From Bacillota bacterium (GTDB taxonomy: Bacteria > Bacillota > Clostridia > Acetivibrionales > DSM-1351), in NCBI GenBank assembly GCA_023439045.1, contig JAEXOY010000021.1:62001-126000 (forward strand): a stretch of 64,000 nt of DNA, in the 5' to 3' direction. Below are positions 34,927 to 43,484 of the stretch, in pieces; the stretch's first letter is position 1, and each line of letters starts with the position of its first letter. A program made the translations under genes and the position numbers. The notes under the pieces are model-generated. The model worked only from the letters and a program-made list of their open reading frames with translations. It was not told where the DNA came from and ran no database searches.

Positions 34927-35054
34927 ATAGAGACCCCCATCTTAAAAATAATCATACATTTATCTTATGCAAACAGCATAAATATTGCTAATAAAAAATT
35001 ATATAGCGTTTGGAATAAAAAATTTAAAAATACAGAAGAGTGAGGTAACGTAGC

Positions 35055-35972
35055 ATGAAAAGAATAAAGCTAGGTCAGGGTGAGATAAGTGCATCTGAGA
35101 TATCTTTAGGTTGCATGAGAATTAATTCTTTGGAGCTAAACGAGGCCGAAAAACTTATTAATACAGCAATTGATGAGGGGATTGATTTCTTTGATCATGC
35201 AGATATATATGGTAGGGGGAAATCCGAAGAGGTTTTCTCAAGGGCCGTGGGAATGTGCTCTAGCAAGAGAGAGAAGCTGATAATCCAATCAAAATGTGGT
35301 ATCAGAAAAAATCAATACGATTTTTCAAAGGAACACATACTGGGCTCAGTTGATGGTATTTTGAAGAGACTAAAAACTGAATATCTGGATATACTAGCAC
35401 TTCACCGTCCTGATACACTTATGGAGCCGGAGGAGGTTGCAGAAGTCTTTGACCAGCTGCATAAATCGGGGAAGGTAAGGTACTTTGGTGTTAGCAATTT
35501 TAACTCTATGCAGATAGAGCTTCTCAATAAATTTTTGAAACATAAAATCATTGTAAATCAGCTACAATTAAGCCTTACTAATACTGGCATGATTGATTCA
35601 GGATTTAATGTTAACACAAAGTTTGAGACCTCTATCGATAGGGACGGAAGCATTCTTGAGTATTGCAGACTCAAGGACATTACTATACAGGCATGGTCGC
35701 CATTCCAGTATGGGTTCTTTGAGGGAGTTTTTCTTGGAAGTGAAAAGTACACTGAATTAAACAAGAAAATCAATGAACTTTCGCAAAAATATAACGTAAG
35801 TGATGCAGCAATAGCAATAGCATGGATACTTAGGCACCCTGCTAAAATTCAGCCGATATTGGGAACTACCAATGTTGATAGATTAAAATCAATCTGCAAG
35901 GCGTCACAAGTTGATATGAGCAGAACGGAATGGTATGAACTATACCTTGCAGCAGGCAACAGGCTCCCATGA
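35055..35972 (+). CDS. Aldo/keto reductase (YdhF-like)
   Basis: A 305-residue NADPH-dependent reductase with a TIM barrel and no cluster domain. The catalytic tetrad is visible: Asp and Tyr in FDHADIYGRGKSEE, Lys in IQSKCGI, His in LALHRPD. Cofactor segments are GVSNFN and PILGTTNVDRL. Length and motifs fit the YdhF/YcsN group of general oxidoreductases; the substrate is unknown. GAGGTAA lies before ATG 35055. It ends 4 nt from the stop of the convergent GGDEF-EAL gene. Confidence 0.92.
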   Translation: MKRIKLGQGEISASEISLGCMRINSLELNEAEKLINTAIDEGIDFFDHADIYGRGKSEEVFSRAVGMCSSKREKLIIQSKCGIRKNQYDFSKEHILGSVDGILKRLKTEYLDILALHRPDTLMEPEEVAEVFDQLHKSGKVRYFGVSNFNSMQIELLNKFLKHKIIVNQLQLSLTNTGMIDSGFNVNTKFETSIDRDGSILEYCRLKDITIQAWSPFQYGFFEGVFLGSEKYTELNKKINELSQKYNVSDAAIAIAWILRHPAKIQPILGTTNVDRLKSICKASQVDMSRTEWYELYLAAGNRLP

Positions 35973-35976
35973 CACA

Positions 35977-38034
35977 TCAAGAACAAACAAGGAACTTTTC
36001 TGCAGACCTATAATCAATAGGTTTACTAAAGTAGTAGCCCTGAATATAATCACAGTTTAACTGGAGCAGATAATCCATCTGCTCCTTATTTTCTACTCCT
36101 TCAGCGGTTGTCGCAAGACCCAGTTTGTTTGACAAATCTATTATAGCGTCAACAATTAGTTTTGTCGGACTGTTTTCAAGGATTCCATCAATGAATGATT
36201 TATCAATCTTAACAGTATTTATAGGTAATTTGCTCAAGTAGCTAAGAGAAGAGTAGCCTGTTCCAAAGTCGTCAAGAGAAATACTGACACCCAGATCTTT
36301 AATCTTGTTTAGTATTGATACATTTCTTTCGTAATTTTCCATTATAACACTCTCTGTTATTTCAATATCCAAGTACTGAGGTTCCAAGCCTGTTTCATCA
36401 AGAATCTCTTTGACCGTTTCAACAAAATCACCCAGTTTAAGTTCTAGCATAGATACATTTACACTTATCCTGAAAAAGCCTAAACCCTGCATTTGCCATA
36501 TCTTGTTTTGCATACATGCAGTCCTAAGCACGTGCTTTCCTAGTTGTACTATTAATCCCGTTTTTTCTGCAATAGGAATAAAAACACTTGGAGGAATTAG
36601 GTTTCCACTTCGGTCCATCCATCTTGACAATGCCTCAAAACCAATAATCTTGCCTGTTTTAAGTTCAACTTGGGGTTGATAGTAAACCAGTAATTCAGTA
36701 CTATTTATGGCCGCACGCAGGCTATTTATCATGCTTGTCTCTTCTAATACTCTCTTGTACATTGAAGACTCATAAAAAGCATATGTATTTTTACTAATAT
36801 CCTTAGCATAATAGAGAGCCATGTCAACATTTTTTAGAGATATTTGAAGTGAATCTGCATCTGTTGGGATTATTACAGCTCCAATACTAGCAGTCGCAAA
36901 AAGTTCTATTCCGCAAACACACCAGGTACATCTGAAAAGCTCAATAATGTCATTTGCAGTACTCCTAGCTTCAGCAATAGTTATTGGCTTATTGCTTATA
37001 ATCATAAATTCGTCTCCGCCGTGACGACCAACCACATACTTATCCTTTACAAGCTCACATAAGCCTTTTGCAGCTTGTCTTAGAAAGGAGTCTCCCACAT
37101 AGTGTCCTACAGAGTCGTTAATACTTTTGAAGTTATCTATATCCAATAAAAACAGTACCGATATATCGTTAGTAGCATTGCAATTTTTAATCTGTGAATC
37201 AAGAATTTCAAGCATATAAGATCTGTTTGGCAGTTTGGTCAAGCTGTCAAAATAGGCTAGATTATGAATTTTGGCTTCATTTTCTTTACGGGATTCAATC
37301 TCTAGTTCGAGTGCCTTTTTCATTTGTTGGAGATTATTGTTTTCATGGATATAACTGAGGCTCTCTGCTTCTGCCTTAACTTTTTCCATATGATCGAAAT
37401 AACCAACCACGGTGATGATTATACAAACTATGAAATACATTATGTAGTAACTTAAAAGACCGTCCTTCTCCATAATTGCACTGTTTAAGCTAAGTGAAAC
37501 AATGAGAAACATACAGATCTGAAGAGAAAAGTATGAGATTACACTTTCTTGGTAATTAAATATTCTATATTTATTAAAATTGATGTTTGTCCTATAAATA
37601 AGGAAAACTAGAAGACCTTCTATAGCCAAGCTTAGAATAAAAAGGTATTCATTTAGTTCCTGAGATTGAAATACTTGCAAAAATGAGGCATTACTTATTG
37701 ATGAATATATAGCTGAAATGCATAATTCAACTGATAAAAATAGTAAAACAGTTACTGAATTTGTGATAAATGAAACGAAAACATTAACTCTGCAAAAATA
37801 ACTTAACAATATAACTGCACATACAAAAACTACTAAAGTGCGTAAGCCGACTGGTATAAATATTGTAGCCCATAGATCAATAATTAGCAATGTGAAGAGA
37901 AATACAAAGGACCGTTTCCACGCACTACGTATAAATCCTTTTTTATTAAATAGAGCTTCAAATATTAAAAGGATAAAAATAATTTGGACTAAATCGGTTA
38001 AGAATCTTACTGTAATCGCAAGGAAATTCTCCAT
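35977..38034 (-). CDS. Membrane GGDEF-EAL protein (c-di-GMP turnover)
   Basis: A 685-residue protein with about seven to eight membrane helices in residues 1-215, a coiled coil (~215-250), a GGDEF domain (~255-415) and an EAL domain (~425-680). The cyclase motif is intact (GRHGGDEF), so c-di-GMP synthesis is possible. The phosphodiesterase motifs are intact as well (FEALSRW, ISVNVS, EITES, LDDFGTGYSS, VKIDKSFI, TAEGVE, IQGYYFSKP). The protein may be bifunctional or use one domain as a sensor. The sensor part does not match a named family that I recognise. GGGGGG lies about 11 nt before ATG 38034, with its own promoter upstream. Confidence 0.93.
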   Translation of the reverse strand: MENFLAITVRFLTDLVQIIFILLIFEALFNKKGFIRSAWKRSFVFLFTLLIIDLWATIFIPVGLRTLVVFVCAVILLSYFCRVNVFVSFITNSVTVLLFLSVELCISAIYSSISNASFLQVFQSQELNEYLFILSLAIEGLLVFLIYRTNINFNKYRIFNYQESVISYFSLQICMFLIVSLSLNSAIMEKDGLLSYYIMYFIVCIIITVVGYFDHMEKVKAEAESLSYIHENNNLQQMKKALELEIESRKENEAKIHNLAYFDSLTKLPNRSYMLEILDSQIKNCNATNDISVLFLLDIDNFKSINDSVGHYVGDSFLRQAAKGLCELVKDKYVVGRHGGDEFMIISNKPITIAEARSTANDIIELFRCTWCVCGIELFATASIGAVIIPTDADSLQISLKNVDMALYYAKDISKNTYAFYESSMYKRVLEETSMINSLRAAINSTELLVYYQPQVELKTGKIIGFEALSRWMDRSGNLIPPSVFIPIAEKTGLIVQLGKHVLRTACMQNKIWQMQGLGFFRISVNVSMLELKLGDFVETVKEILDETGLEPQYLDIEITESVIMENYERNVSILNKIKDLGVSISLDDFGTGYSSLSYLSKLPINTVKIDKSFIDGILENSPTKLIVDAIIDLSNKLGLATTAEGVENKEQMDYLLQLNCDYIQGYYFSKPIDYRSAEKFLVCS

Positions 38035-38068
38035 AATTATCTCAATCCCCCCAAAATTCTACAATTTA

Positions 38069-38097
38069 ATAATATAATATACAAGGATTAAAGTCAA
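38069..38097 (-). promoter_or_regulatory. Promoter of the GGDEF-EAL gene
   Basis: On the minus strand TTGACT (38097-38092) and TATTAT (38074-38069) are 17 bp apart, 34 nt before the start. Confidence 0.65.
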
Positions 38098-38106
38098 TTG
38101 TATTGT

Positions 38107-39195
38107 TTATGAACCCTTACGTATAAGAGTTAGCAACTCCTTAACTAGTTTTTCATTTTTTGCAAGGGAAACATGTGCGCCATAATCCCCCTCGTATCTA
38201 GTCCAGCTTTTTGAGAATACAGTACTGCCAGCAGCACTTTCTACTGGCACGGTATCATCACCCTTGCCCATGACAGCTTGAGGTTGAGATAGGGGATCGC
38301 TGCTAATTGTATAGCCAGAGACTGTATTCTTTATTGAGTTAGAACAAAACACTGCAGCATAAACACCCTTCTTTTGTTTAGTCGCATTAATGGGCTTATA
38401 AAATGAAGAATACTTTTTGTTGTTGAGGTCTACCAAAAACTTATTGTTTATAGGGTTAGAGTATTTATTGGTAGCAGTATTCTTTACTAATTTTGGATTT
38501 GTCGAATTCATTTGCTTCAAAGCAGGTAGATTTTTTTGAAGATAAGTCACTCGCTTTTCAGGAGACATGAGAGAAAAAAGATCTCTTGTCAGACTAAGTG
38601 TAAACAAGTTAAAAACTCCATTAATATAATCGTCCGATGATTGAAGCCCAAGTTCTGATACTGGATATATATTTGGAACTCCCTCATTTGGGGTACCAAG
38701 CATATACAAGGCGGATACCTTTTGTGTTCCTGACATATTCTGTATATAATATCTACTAACAAGTCCACCCATACTGTGAGCAATAATTATTACCTTGCTT
38801 TTTCCCGTTTCCTTCATTACTTGCTCAATTTTTGGTTTCAAATATTGTTTGGCTATTTCCTCAATAGTTAATCTCCAATCATAGGGGCAACCATAGGCTT
38901 TTATTCCTTGTTTATTCAAGTTGTTGACTAGTGCATTGAGTCCGGTTGGCCCAAGGTCAGTATCATACATAACCATATCATTCTGGTTCATAGGTTTTTT
39001 AGACGATAGCAATGGTAACTGAATCGTTTTGGAATCGCTTTTCGTGGCACTGCCTAAGAAGCCAGGAACAACAATAACAGGGTTCTCAGAAGATGCCTTT
39101 GCTTGCTGCACAGCTTGTATAAAAAATAAAGATAAGCTAAATAAGCAAATAAATAATAAAACTGCAATAAACGGTTTAAAAATACGATATTTCAT
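38107..39195 (-). CDS. Secreted LCAT-like lipase / alpha-beta hydrolase
   Basis: A 362-residue protein with a signal peptide (about 1-34; FIAVLLFICLFSLSLFFIQAV then AKASS) and an alpha/beta-hydrolase fold of the lecithin:cholesterol acyltransferase-like type. It shows oxyanion region VIVVPGFLGSA, nucleophile elbow IIAHSMGGLVSRYY, probable acid Asp in GKGDDTVP and probable His in YGAHVSL near the C-terminus. It would act outside the cell on esters such as lipids; the substrate is unknown. GAGG lies about 9 nt before ATG 39195. Monocistronic. Confidence 0.88.
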   Translation of the reverse strand: MKYRIFKPFIAVLLFICLFSLSLFFIQAVQQAKASSENPVIVVPGFLGSATKSDSKTIQLPLLSSKKPMNQNDMVMYDTDLGPTGLNALVNNLNKQGIKAYGCPYDWRLTIEEIAKQYLKPKIEQVMKETGKSKVIIIAHSMGGLVSRYYIQNMSGTQKVSALYMLGTPNEGVPNIYPVSELGLQSSDDYINGVFNLFTLSLTRDLFSLMSPEKRVTYLQKNLPALKQMNSTNPKLVKNTATNKYSNPINNKFLVDLNNKKYSSFYKPINATKQKKGVYAAVFCSNSIKNTVSGYTISSDPLSQPQAVMGKGDDTVPVESAAGSTVFSKSWTRYEGDYGAHVSLAKNEKLVKELLTLIRKGS

Positions 39196-39288
39196 TATTA
39201 AATCCTCTATTTAAATATTTATATACTATTTTACCATATTTTAACGGATTACTAAAGTCAGTTTAATATATAAATTTATTTTGTATCC

Positions 39289-39330
39289 GTTGCATTTGCA
39301 ACAGATATGGGAATGGATACACTGTATACT
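39289..39330 (+). promoter_or_regulatory. Inverted repeat and extended -10 before the ferredoxin gene
   Basis: GTTGCA-TT-TGCAAC (39289-39302) is a perfect 6-bp inverted repeat. An extended -10 box, TG-TATACT, lies at 39323-39330. No good -35 is seen; the repeat lies where an activator could act. Confidence 0.4.
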
Positions 39331-39393
39331 ATTCTCATAAAGTGATTTAAAAATAATCAAAAAGTAAAAGTTGTTGAAAAGAGGGGGAAGATT

Positions 39394-40206
39394 ATGATTA
39401 GAAAAATAATTAAAATTGATCAGGATAAATGTAATGGTTGCGGACTTTGTGTTTCTGCTTGTCATGAGGGGGCAATAGGTATGGAAAATGGAAAGGCAAA
39501 GCTATTAAGAGATGACTACTGCGATGGGTTAGGAGATTGCTTACCTGCATGTCCCACCAATGCTATCACATTTGAGCATCGGGAGGCGCTTGCCTATGAT
39601 GAAGAAGCTGTGAAGCAGAATATGGACAGCAAGGCGGTTCCAGCTGAGCATAGCAATTCAGCGCAGGCAAGCGCAGCGGGTTGCTGCCCTGGAAATAGCA
39701 GGGCGGTTCCAGCTGAACATACCACTTCAGCACCTGCAAGCGCAGCGGGCGGCTGCCCTGGCTCTAGGATGAGGTCGCTACAACCAGCTAACAACAATGT
39801 AACTTCTCATTCACCTGCCCAAGACAAGGGTTATGCAACAGTTTCTCAATTGAGACAATGGCCTGTACAAATTAAGCTGGTTGCACCAAATGCACCGTTC
39901 TTTGACAATGCGCACCTGCTGATAGCTGCCGATTGTACTGCTTACGCATACGCAAACTTTCATAATGAGTTTATGAAAAACAAGATTACCATTATAGGAT
40001 GTCCTAAGCTTGATGAAGGAGATTATACTGACAAGCTCACAGCAATACTCAAGCTCAATAATATTAGGAGCGTTACCGTTGCAAGAATGGAAGTGCCATG
40101 TTGTGGAGGCCTTGCAAATGCCGCCGTTAATGCATTGAGGAATTGTGGTAAAATGATCCCGTGGAATATTGTAACCATTTCGTCCAATGGTGAAATCGTC
40201 GAATAA
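39394..40206 (+). CDS. Ferredoxin-like Fe-S protein with internal 23-aa duplication
   Basis: A 270-residue cytoplasmic protein. Residues ~1-65 are a two-cluster ferredoxin domain. Cluster one is complete (CNGCGLCVSACHEGAI); cluster two reads CDGLGDCLPACP, in which the second Cys of the usual motif is Leu. Residues ~81-126 hold two tandem 23-residue units starting AVPAEH and carrying CCPG or GCPG. The C-terminal ~130 residues (LIAADCTAYAYANFH, IIGCPKLDEGDYTDKL, VARMEVPCCGGLANAA) are a conserved domain with four Cys near redox-type motifs. A role in electron transfer is likely; the partner is unknown. GAGGGGG precedes ATG 39394. Confidence 0.85.
   Translation: MIRKIIKIDQDKCNGCGLCVSACHEGAIGMENGKAKLLRDDYCDGLGDCLPACPTNAITFEHREALAYDEEAVKQNMDSKAVPAEHSNSAQASAAGCCPGNSRAVPAEHTTSAPASAAGGCPGSRMRSLQPANNNVTSHSPAQDKGYATVSQLRQWPVQIKLVAPNAPFFDNAHLLIAADCTAYAYANFHNEFMKNKITIIGCPKLDEGDYTDKLTAILKLNNIRSVTVARMEVPCCGGLANAAVNALRNCGKMIPWNIVTISSNGEIVE
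39634..39771 (+). repeat. 69-nt in-frame tandem duplication inside the ferredoxin gene
   Basis: Units at 39634-39702 and 39703-39771 keep the frame and share GCGGTTCCAGCTGA and GCAAGCGCAGCGGG. They are much richer in G and C than the rest of the gene. Confidence 0.88.
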
Positions 40207-40317
40207 TAACAATTGTAATGATATTGTAATGCTTTGTTTCCTGTTTTGTTACTTTTTGTCTGTCTTATTTATGTAGAATAAGATTAATCAATGTAACAAA
40301 AGAGGGGAAATCCGGTT

Positions 40318-41331
40318 TTGAAAAAAATAATTATGGTTTTAATGTTATTTATATTGAGTGTAGCAGCTATTGCAGGGTATAATTTTCTTGGGGTGAAAAA
40401 AGTATATATACCAAGCGCTAATACGGGTATGTCAAATGTTATAACTGCTGAGCAAGATCAGAATATAAATGCTAGCAATGAAAATATGCATGCTGACGAA
40501 GATAAAACAGGTGATATTAAAGAGAATATAGACGCTACGATAGAAAATATATATGCTACTGACAACGATAGTGTGGGGCAACCTTCGAGTGATTTGCAAT
40601 ACATGAGTGCTGGGCAAAACCCAAATAATGTGCAAAATTTGAGTGCTGAACAAGAATCAAATCTTGCCCAAGGCCAAGATAAAAGTATGGAGCAGGAATC
40701 TAAGCGAAAGGTAGATCCAACAAAGCCAATGGTTGCTCTAACCTTTGATGATGGGCCTCATCCTAAGTATACCGATAGGATACTCAATGCACTTGAAAAG
40801 CATGATAGTAGAGCTACTTTCTTTGTAGTAGGGAGTAGTATTACAAGAAATAAAAATATTATCAAAAAAATGTCAGAGCAGGGACATCAGATAGGTAATC
40901 ATTCCTACGATCACAAGGAGCTTACAAAGCTGAATTCTGTTGCTATAAAATCACAGGTGCAAAAGACTAATGCCGAAATAAAGAATGTGACCAACTATGT
41001 CCCTAGTATTATGAGGCCAACATACGGTAGTGTAAACAGTGTTGTTCGCAAATCTGTTGATATGCCAATGATTATGTGGTCTATCGATACAATGGATTGG
41101 AAGACTAGAAACACCAAAAAAATAGTAAATGAGGTAATGAGTAAGGTAAAGGATGGCGACGTTGTCCTGATGCATGATATATATCAAACTACTGCTGAGG
41201 CAGCAGAGATATTGATTGAACAGCTTACAAAAAAAGGATACCAGCTAGTAACCATAGATGAGTTGTTTGAAGCTAGGGACATTAAGCTGCAGGACGGCAA
41301 AAGCTATAGAAACGCTTATAATAAAAAGTAG
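40318..41331 (+). CDS. Secreted polysaccharide deacetylase (NodB domain)
   Basis: A 337-residue extracytoplasmic enzyme that probably deacetylates peptidoglycan or another wall glycan. An N-terminal helix (about 3-20, IIMVLMLFILSVAAIAGYNF) acts as signal or anchor. A low-complexity linker (~35-130), rich in Asn, Gln and Glu, has repeated SAxQ/SAEQ blocks. The NodB domain (~138-320) shows all motifs: LTFDDGPHP, NHSYDH, MRPTYGS, SIDTMDW and VLMHDIY. The start is TTG 40318, 9 nt after GAGGGG. It lies 16 nt before an OmpR-type two-component system, so it may belong to that operon or regulon. Confidence 0.92.
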   Translation: MKKIIMVLMLFILSVAAIAGYNFLGVKKVYIPSANTGMSNVITAEQDQNINASNENMHADEDKTGDIKENIDATIENIYATDNDSVGQPSSDLQYMSAGQNPNNVQNLSAEQESNLAQGQDKSMEQESKRKVDPTKPMVALTFDDGPHPKYTDRILNALEKHDSRATFFVVGSSITRNKNIIKKMSEQGHQIGNHSYDHKELTKLNSVAIKSQVQKTNAEIKNVTNYVPSIMRPTYGSVNSVVRKSVDMPMIMWSIDTMDWKTRNTKKIVNEVMSKVKDGDVVLMHDIYQTTAEAAEILIEQLTKKGYQLVTIDELFEARDIKLQDGKSYRNAYNKK

Positions 41332-41347
41332 AGCAGGGAGGGTACAC

Positions 41348-42061
41348 ATGAACGCTCCTATAGAGAATGGGTATAAAATACTCATTATAGAGGATGAGGA
41401 AAATATACGAGGGTTTTTAAAGATAAATCTTAAAAAGAATAATTTTATTGTTGATGAGGCTGGCTCTGGAGAAGAAGGGCTGGCCAAAATTCGCTTAAAT
41501 ACACCTGACATTATTCTATTAGATGTGATGTTACCTGGTATAGATGGCTTTGAAGTTTTGAAACAAATAAGAGAATCGTATTCGAATATTGGAGTAATAA
41601 TGCTTACTGCCAAGAGCCAGGATATAGATAAGATAAAAGGGTTTGAAAATGGGGCAGATGATTATGTACTCAAACCATTTAATAATGTTGAATTGGTTTT
41701 AAGAGTAAAGTCCCTTTTAAGACGACTTAATGTCAAACAAGAAAACTATGGGTCCTCACCAATACTTACGAGTGGTGAATTTAGCCTGGACATTTATTCT
41801 CAAAAACTCACAAAGGGTGGGAAAGAGATATTTCTTACTCCTAAGGAATACTTGCTTATTAAGCTATTTATGGAAAACCAGGATAAGGCCTTTTCGCGAG
41901 ACGAACTAATGGATAAAGTTTGGGGTTATGATTATTTTGGAGATACTAAGATCGTTGATGTCAATATTAGAAGGCTTAGAGGTAAGATAGAGGGCAAAAA
42001 TTCAACTGCTCTGCATATAGAGACAGTATGGGGTACTGGCTACAGATGGAGAAAGGAATAG
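41348..42061 (+). CDS. OmpR/PhoB-family response regulator
   Basis: A 237-residue DNA-binding regulator. Receiver: IIEDEE, phospho-acceptor in IILLDVMLPGIDG, MLTAKS, KPFNNVEL. Winged helix at ~135-235: LTPKEYLLIKLFMENQ, VWGYDYFGDTKIVDVNIRRLR, VWGTGYRWRK. The start was set at ATG 41348 behind AGGGAGGG; a longer upstream frame would overlap the deacetylase gene and has no ribosome site. It is translated 4 nt before its kinase gene. It probably controls cell-envelope genes, judging from the neighbours. Confidence 0.94.
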   Translation: MNAPIENGYKILIIEDEENIRGFLKINLKKNNFIVDEAGSGEEGLAKIRLNTPDIILLDVMLPGIDGFEVLKQIRESYSNIGVIMLTAKSQDIDKIKGFENGADDYVLKPFNNVELVLRVKSLLRRLNVKQENYGSSPILTSGEFSLDIYSQKLTKGGKEIFLTPKEYLLIKLFMENQDKAFSRDELMDKVWGYDYFGDTKIVDVNIRRLRGKIEGKNSTALHIETVWGTGYRWRKE

Positions 42062-42065
42062 CTAT

Positions 42066-43484
42066 ATGAGAAAAGCACGTACAAAGAGCATAAAAGCCCG
42101 TATGGTTTGGAGCTTTTTGATAGTAATTTTTATTGCTATCCTTGCATTTGAAATCATATTGATTTATTTTACCCGATTTTATTTTTATAGCAGTGTGGAT
42201 AATTTATTAACTAATCAGATTAAAACTTCAGCTGAATTCTATAATAGATATTTCTCTAATGTTCCACTAGAAGCAAATGTAGCAGATAATACCGATGTGT
42301 TCTGGAGACAAACAAATGCTCAGGTACAAATTTTTAATAATCTAGGTACAGTTTTAATGGATTCCTCAGGGGGGAGCCATCAAAAACCGTTGTCTACTTC
42401 TGATGTTAAGCAGGCGTTGAGTGGAGAAAAAGGTCTCTGGATTGGGAAAAATGATGGTTCAAATGAACATGTTTTGAGTGTTAGTTACCCACTAAGGTCA
42501 AATGATGACGTTGTAGGGGGTATAAGATATATAACCTCCCTCAAGGAACTGGATAACTCGTTAGTAAGCCTTTCAGCTGTTTTTATAGCAATTGGGGTAG
42601 GTGTACTATTAATTACAAGTATTATCAGTATCTTTGTAGCCAATAGTATTATTAATCCTGTAAAAAAGGTTACGAATGCTGCACTGCAAATGTCTAAAGG
42701 TAATTTGGACATTACTGTTGAAAAAGTAAGAAATGATGAGGTGGGCACTCTGTCAGACACCTTAAATCATATGGCAAGAGAAATTAAAAAAAGAGATGAT
42801 ATCAAAAACGAATTTATCTCAATGGTTTCACATGAGTTAAGGACACCGTTAACAGCTATTAAGGGTTGGGCAACTACCATGGCAGATGATGTGGAGGATA
42901 AGGAAGTAGTAAATGATGGACTCTCTATAATTATTAAGGAGAGTGAAAGACTGTCTAGGATGGTTGAAGAGCTTCTTGACTTCTCCAGGTTTACTTCGGG
43001 TAAAGTTGAGTTAAATATGGAACTTACTGATATGGACGAATTGATTGATTATGTTGCAAAACATATGAGCACAAGAGCAGATAATGAAAATATAGAGTTC
43101 GTTGTTACACATGGAAATTTGCCCTGTATTATATTAGACAAAGATAAAATTAAGCAGGTTATTATCAATCTATTAGCAAATGCATTCAAGTTTACACCAA
43201 ACGGTGGCCGAGTAGAACTCATAGCTGCTGAACAAAAGAATTTTCTAGTAATTACAGTTATAGATACTGGTGTAGGAATAGCAAAAGAGGAGCTTTCAAG
43301 GGTAAAGGAGAGGTTTTACAAAGGGAAGAGTAGTAAATCCCAAACGGGACTAGGGCTTTCTATCTGTGATGAAATAATAAAACTGCATGGGGGAAGTCTA
43401 GAGCTTGAAAGCGAAATAAATGAGGGCACCAGAGCAGTTGTTGCACTCCCTGTAACTGGTGCTAGAAAGGCAAATGGAAAATGA
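42066..43484 (+). CDS. Membrane sensor histidine kinase, cognate of the OmpR-type regulator
   Basis: A 472-residue kinase with membrane helices at ~13-37 (FLIVIFIAILAFEIILIYF) and ~165-190, and an external sensor region of about 125 residues between them. HAMP follows at ~190-240, HisKA with MVSHELRTPLTAIKGW (~252) and an ATPase domain with INLLANAFKFTPNGG, DTGVGI and TGLGLSICDE. AAAGGAA precedes ATG 42066. Its stop overlaps the start of the lipoprotein gene by 4 nt (ATGA), so kinase and lipoprotein are translationally coupled; the lipoprotein may take part in sensing. Confidence 0.94.
   Translation: MRKARTKSIKARMVWSFLIVIFIAILAFEIILIYFTRFYFYSSVDNLLTNQIKTSAEFYNRYFSNVPLEANVADNTDVFWRQTNAQVQIFNNLGTVLMDSSGGSHQKPLSTSDVKQALSGEKGLWIGKNDGSNEHVLSVSYPLRSNDDVVGGIRYITSLKELDNSLVSLSAVFIAIGVGVLLITSIISIFVANSIINPVKKVTNAALQMSKGNLDITVEKVRNDEVGTLSDTLNHMAREIKKRDDIKNEFISMVSHELRTPLTAIKGWATTMADDVEDKEVVNDGLSIIIKESERLSRMVEELLDFSRFTSGKVELNMELTDMDELIDYVAKHMSTRADNENIEFVVTHGNLPCIILDKDKIKQVIINLLANAFKFTPNGGRVELIAAEQKNFLVITVIDTGVGIAKEELSRVKERFYKGKSSKSQTGLGLSICDEIIKLHGGSLELESEINEGTRAVVALPVTGARKANGK

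Noticed and set aside
41258..41347. N-terminal extension of the OmpR-type regulator
   Set aside because: It overlaps the deacetylase coding end and does not resemble a receiver; ATG 41348 has a good ribosome site.
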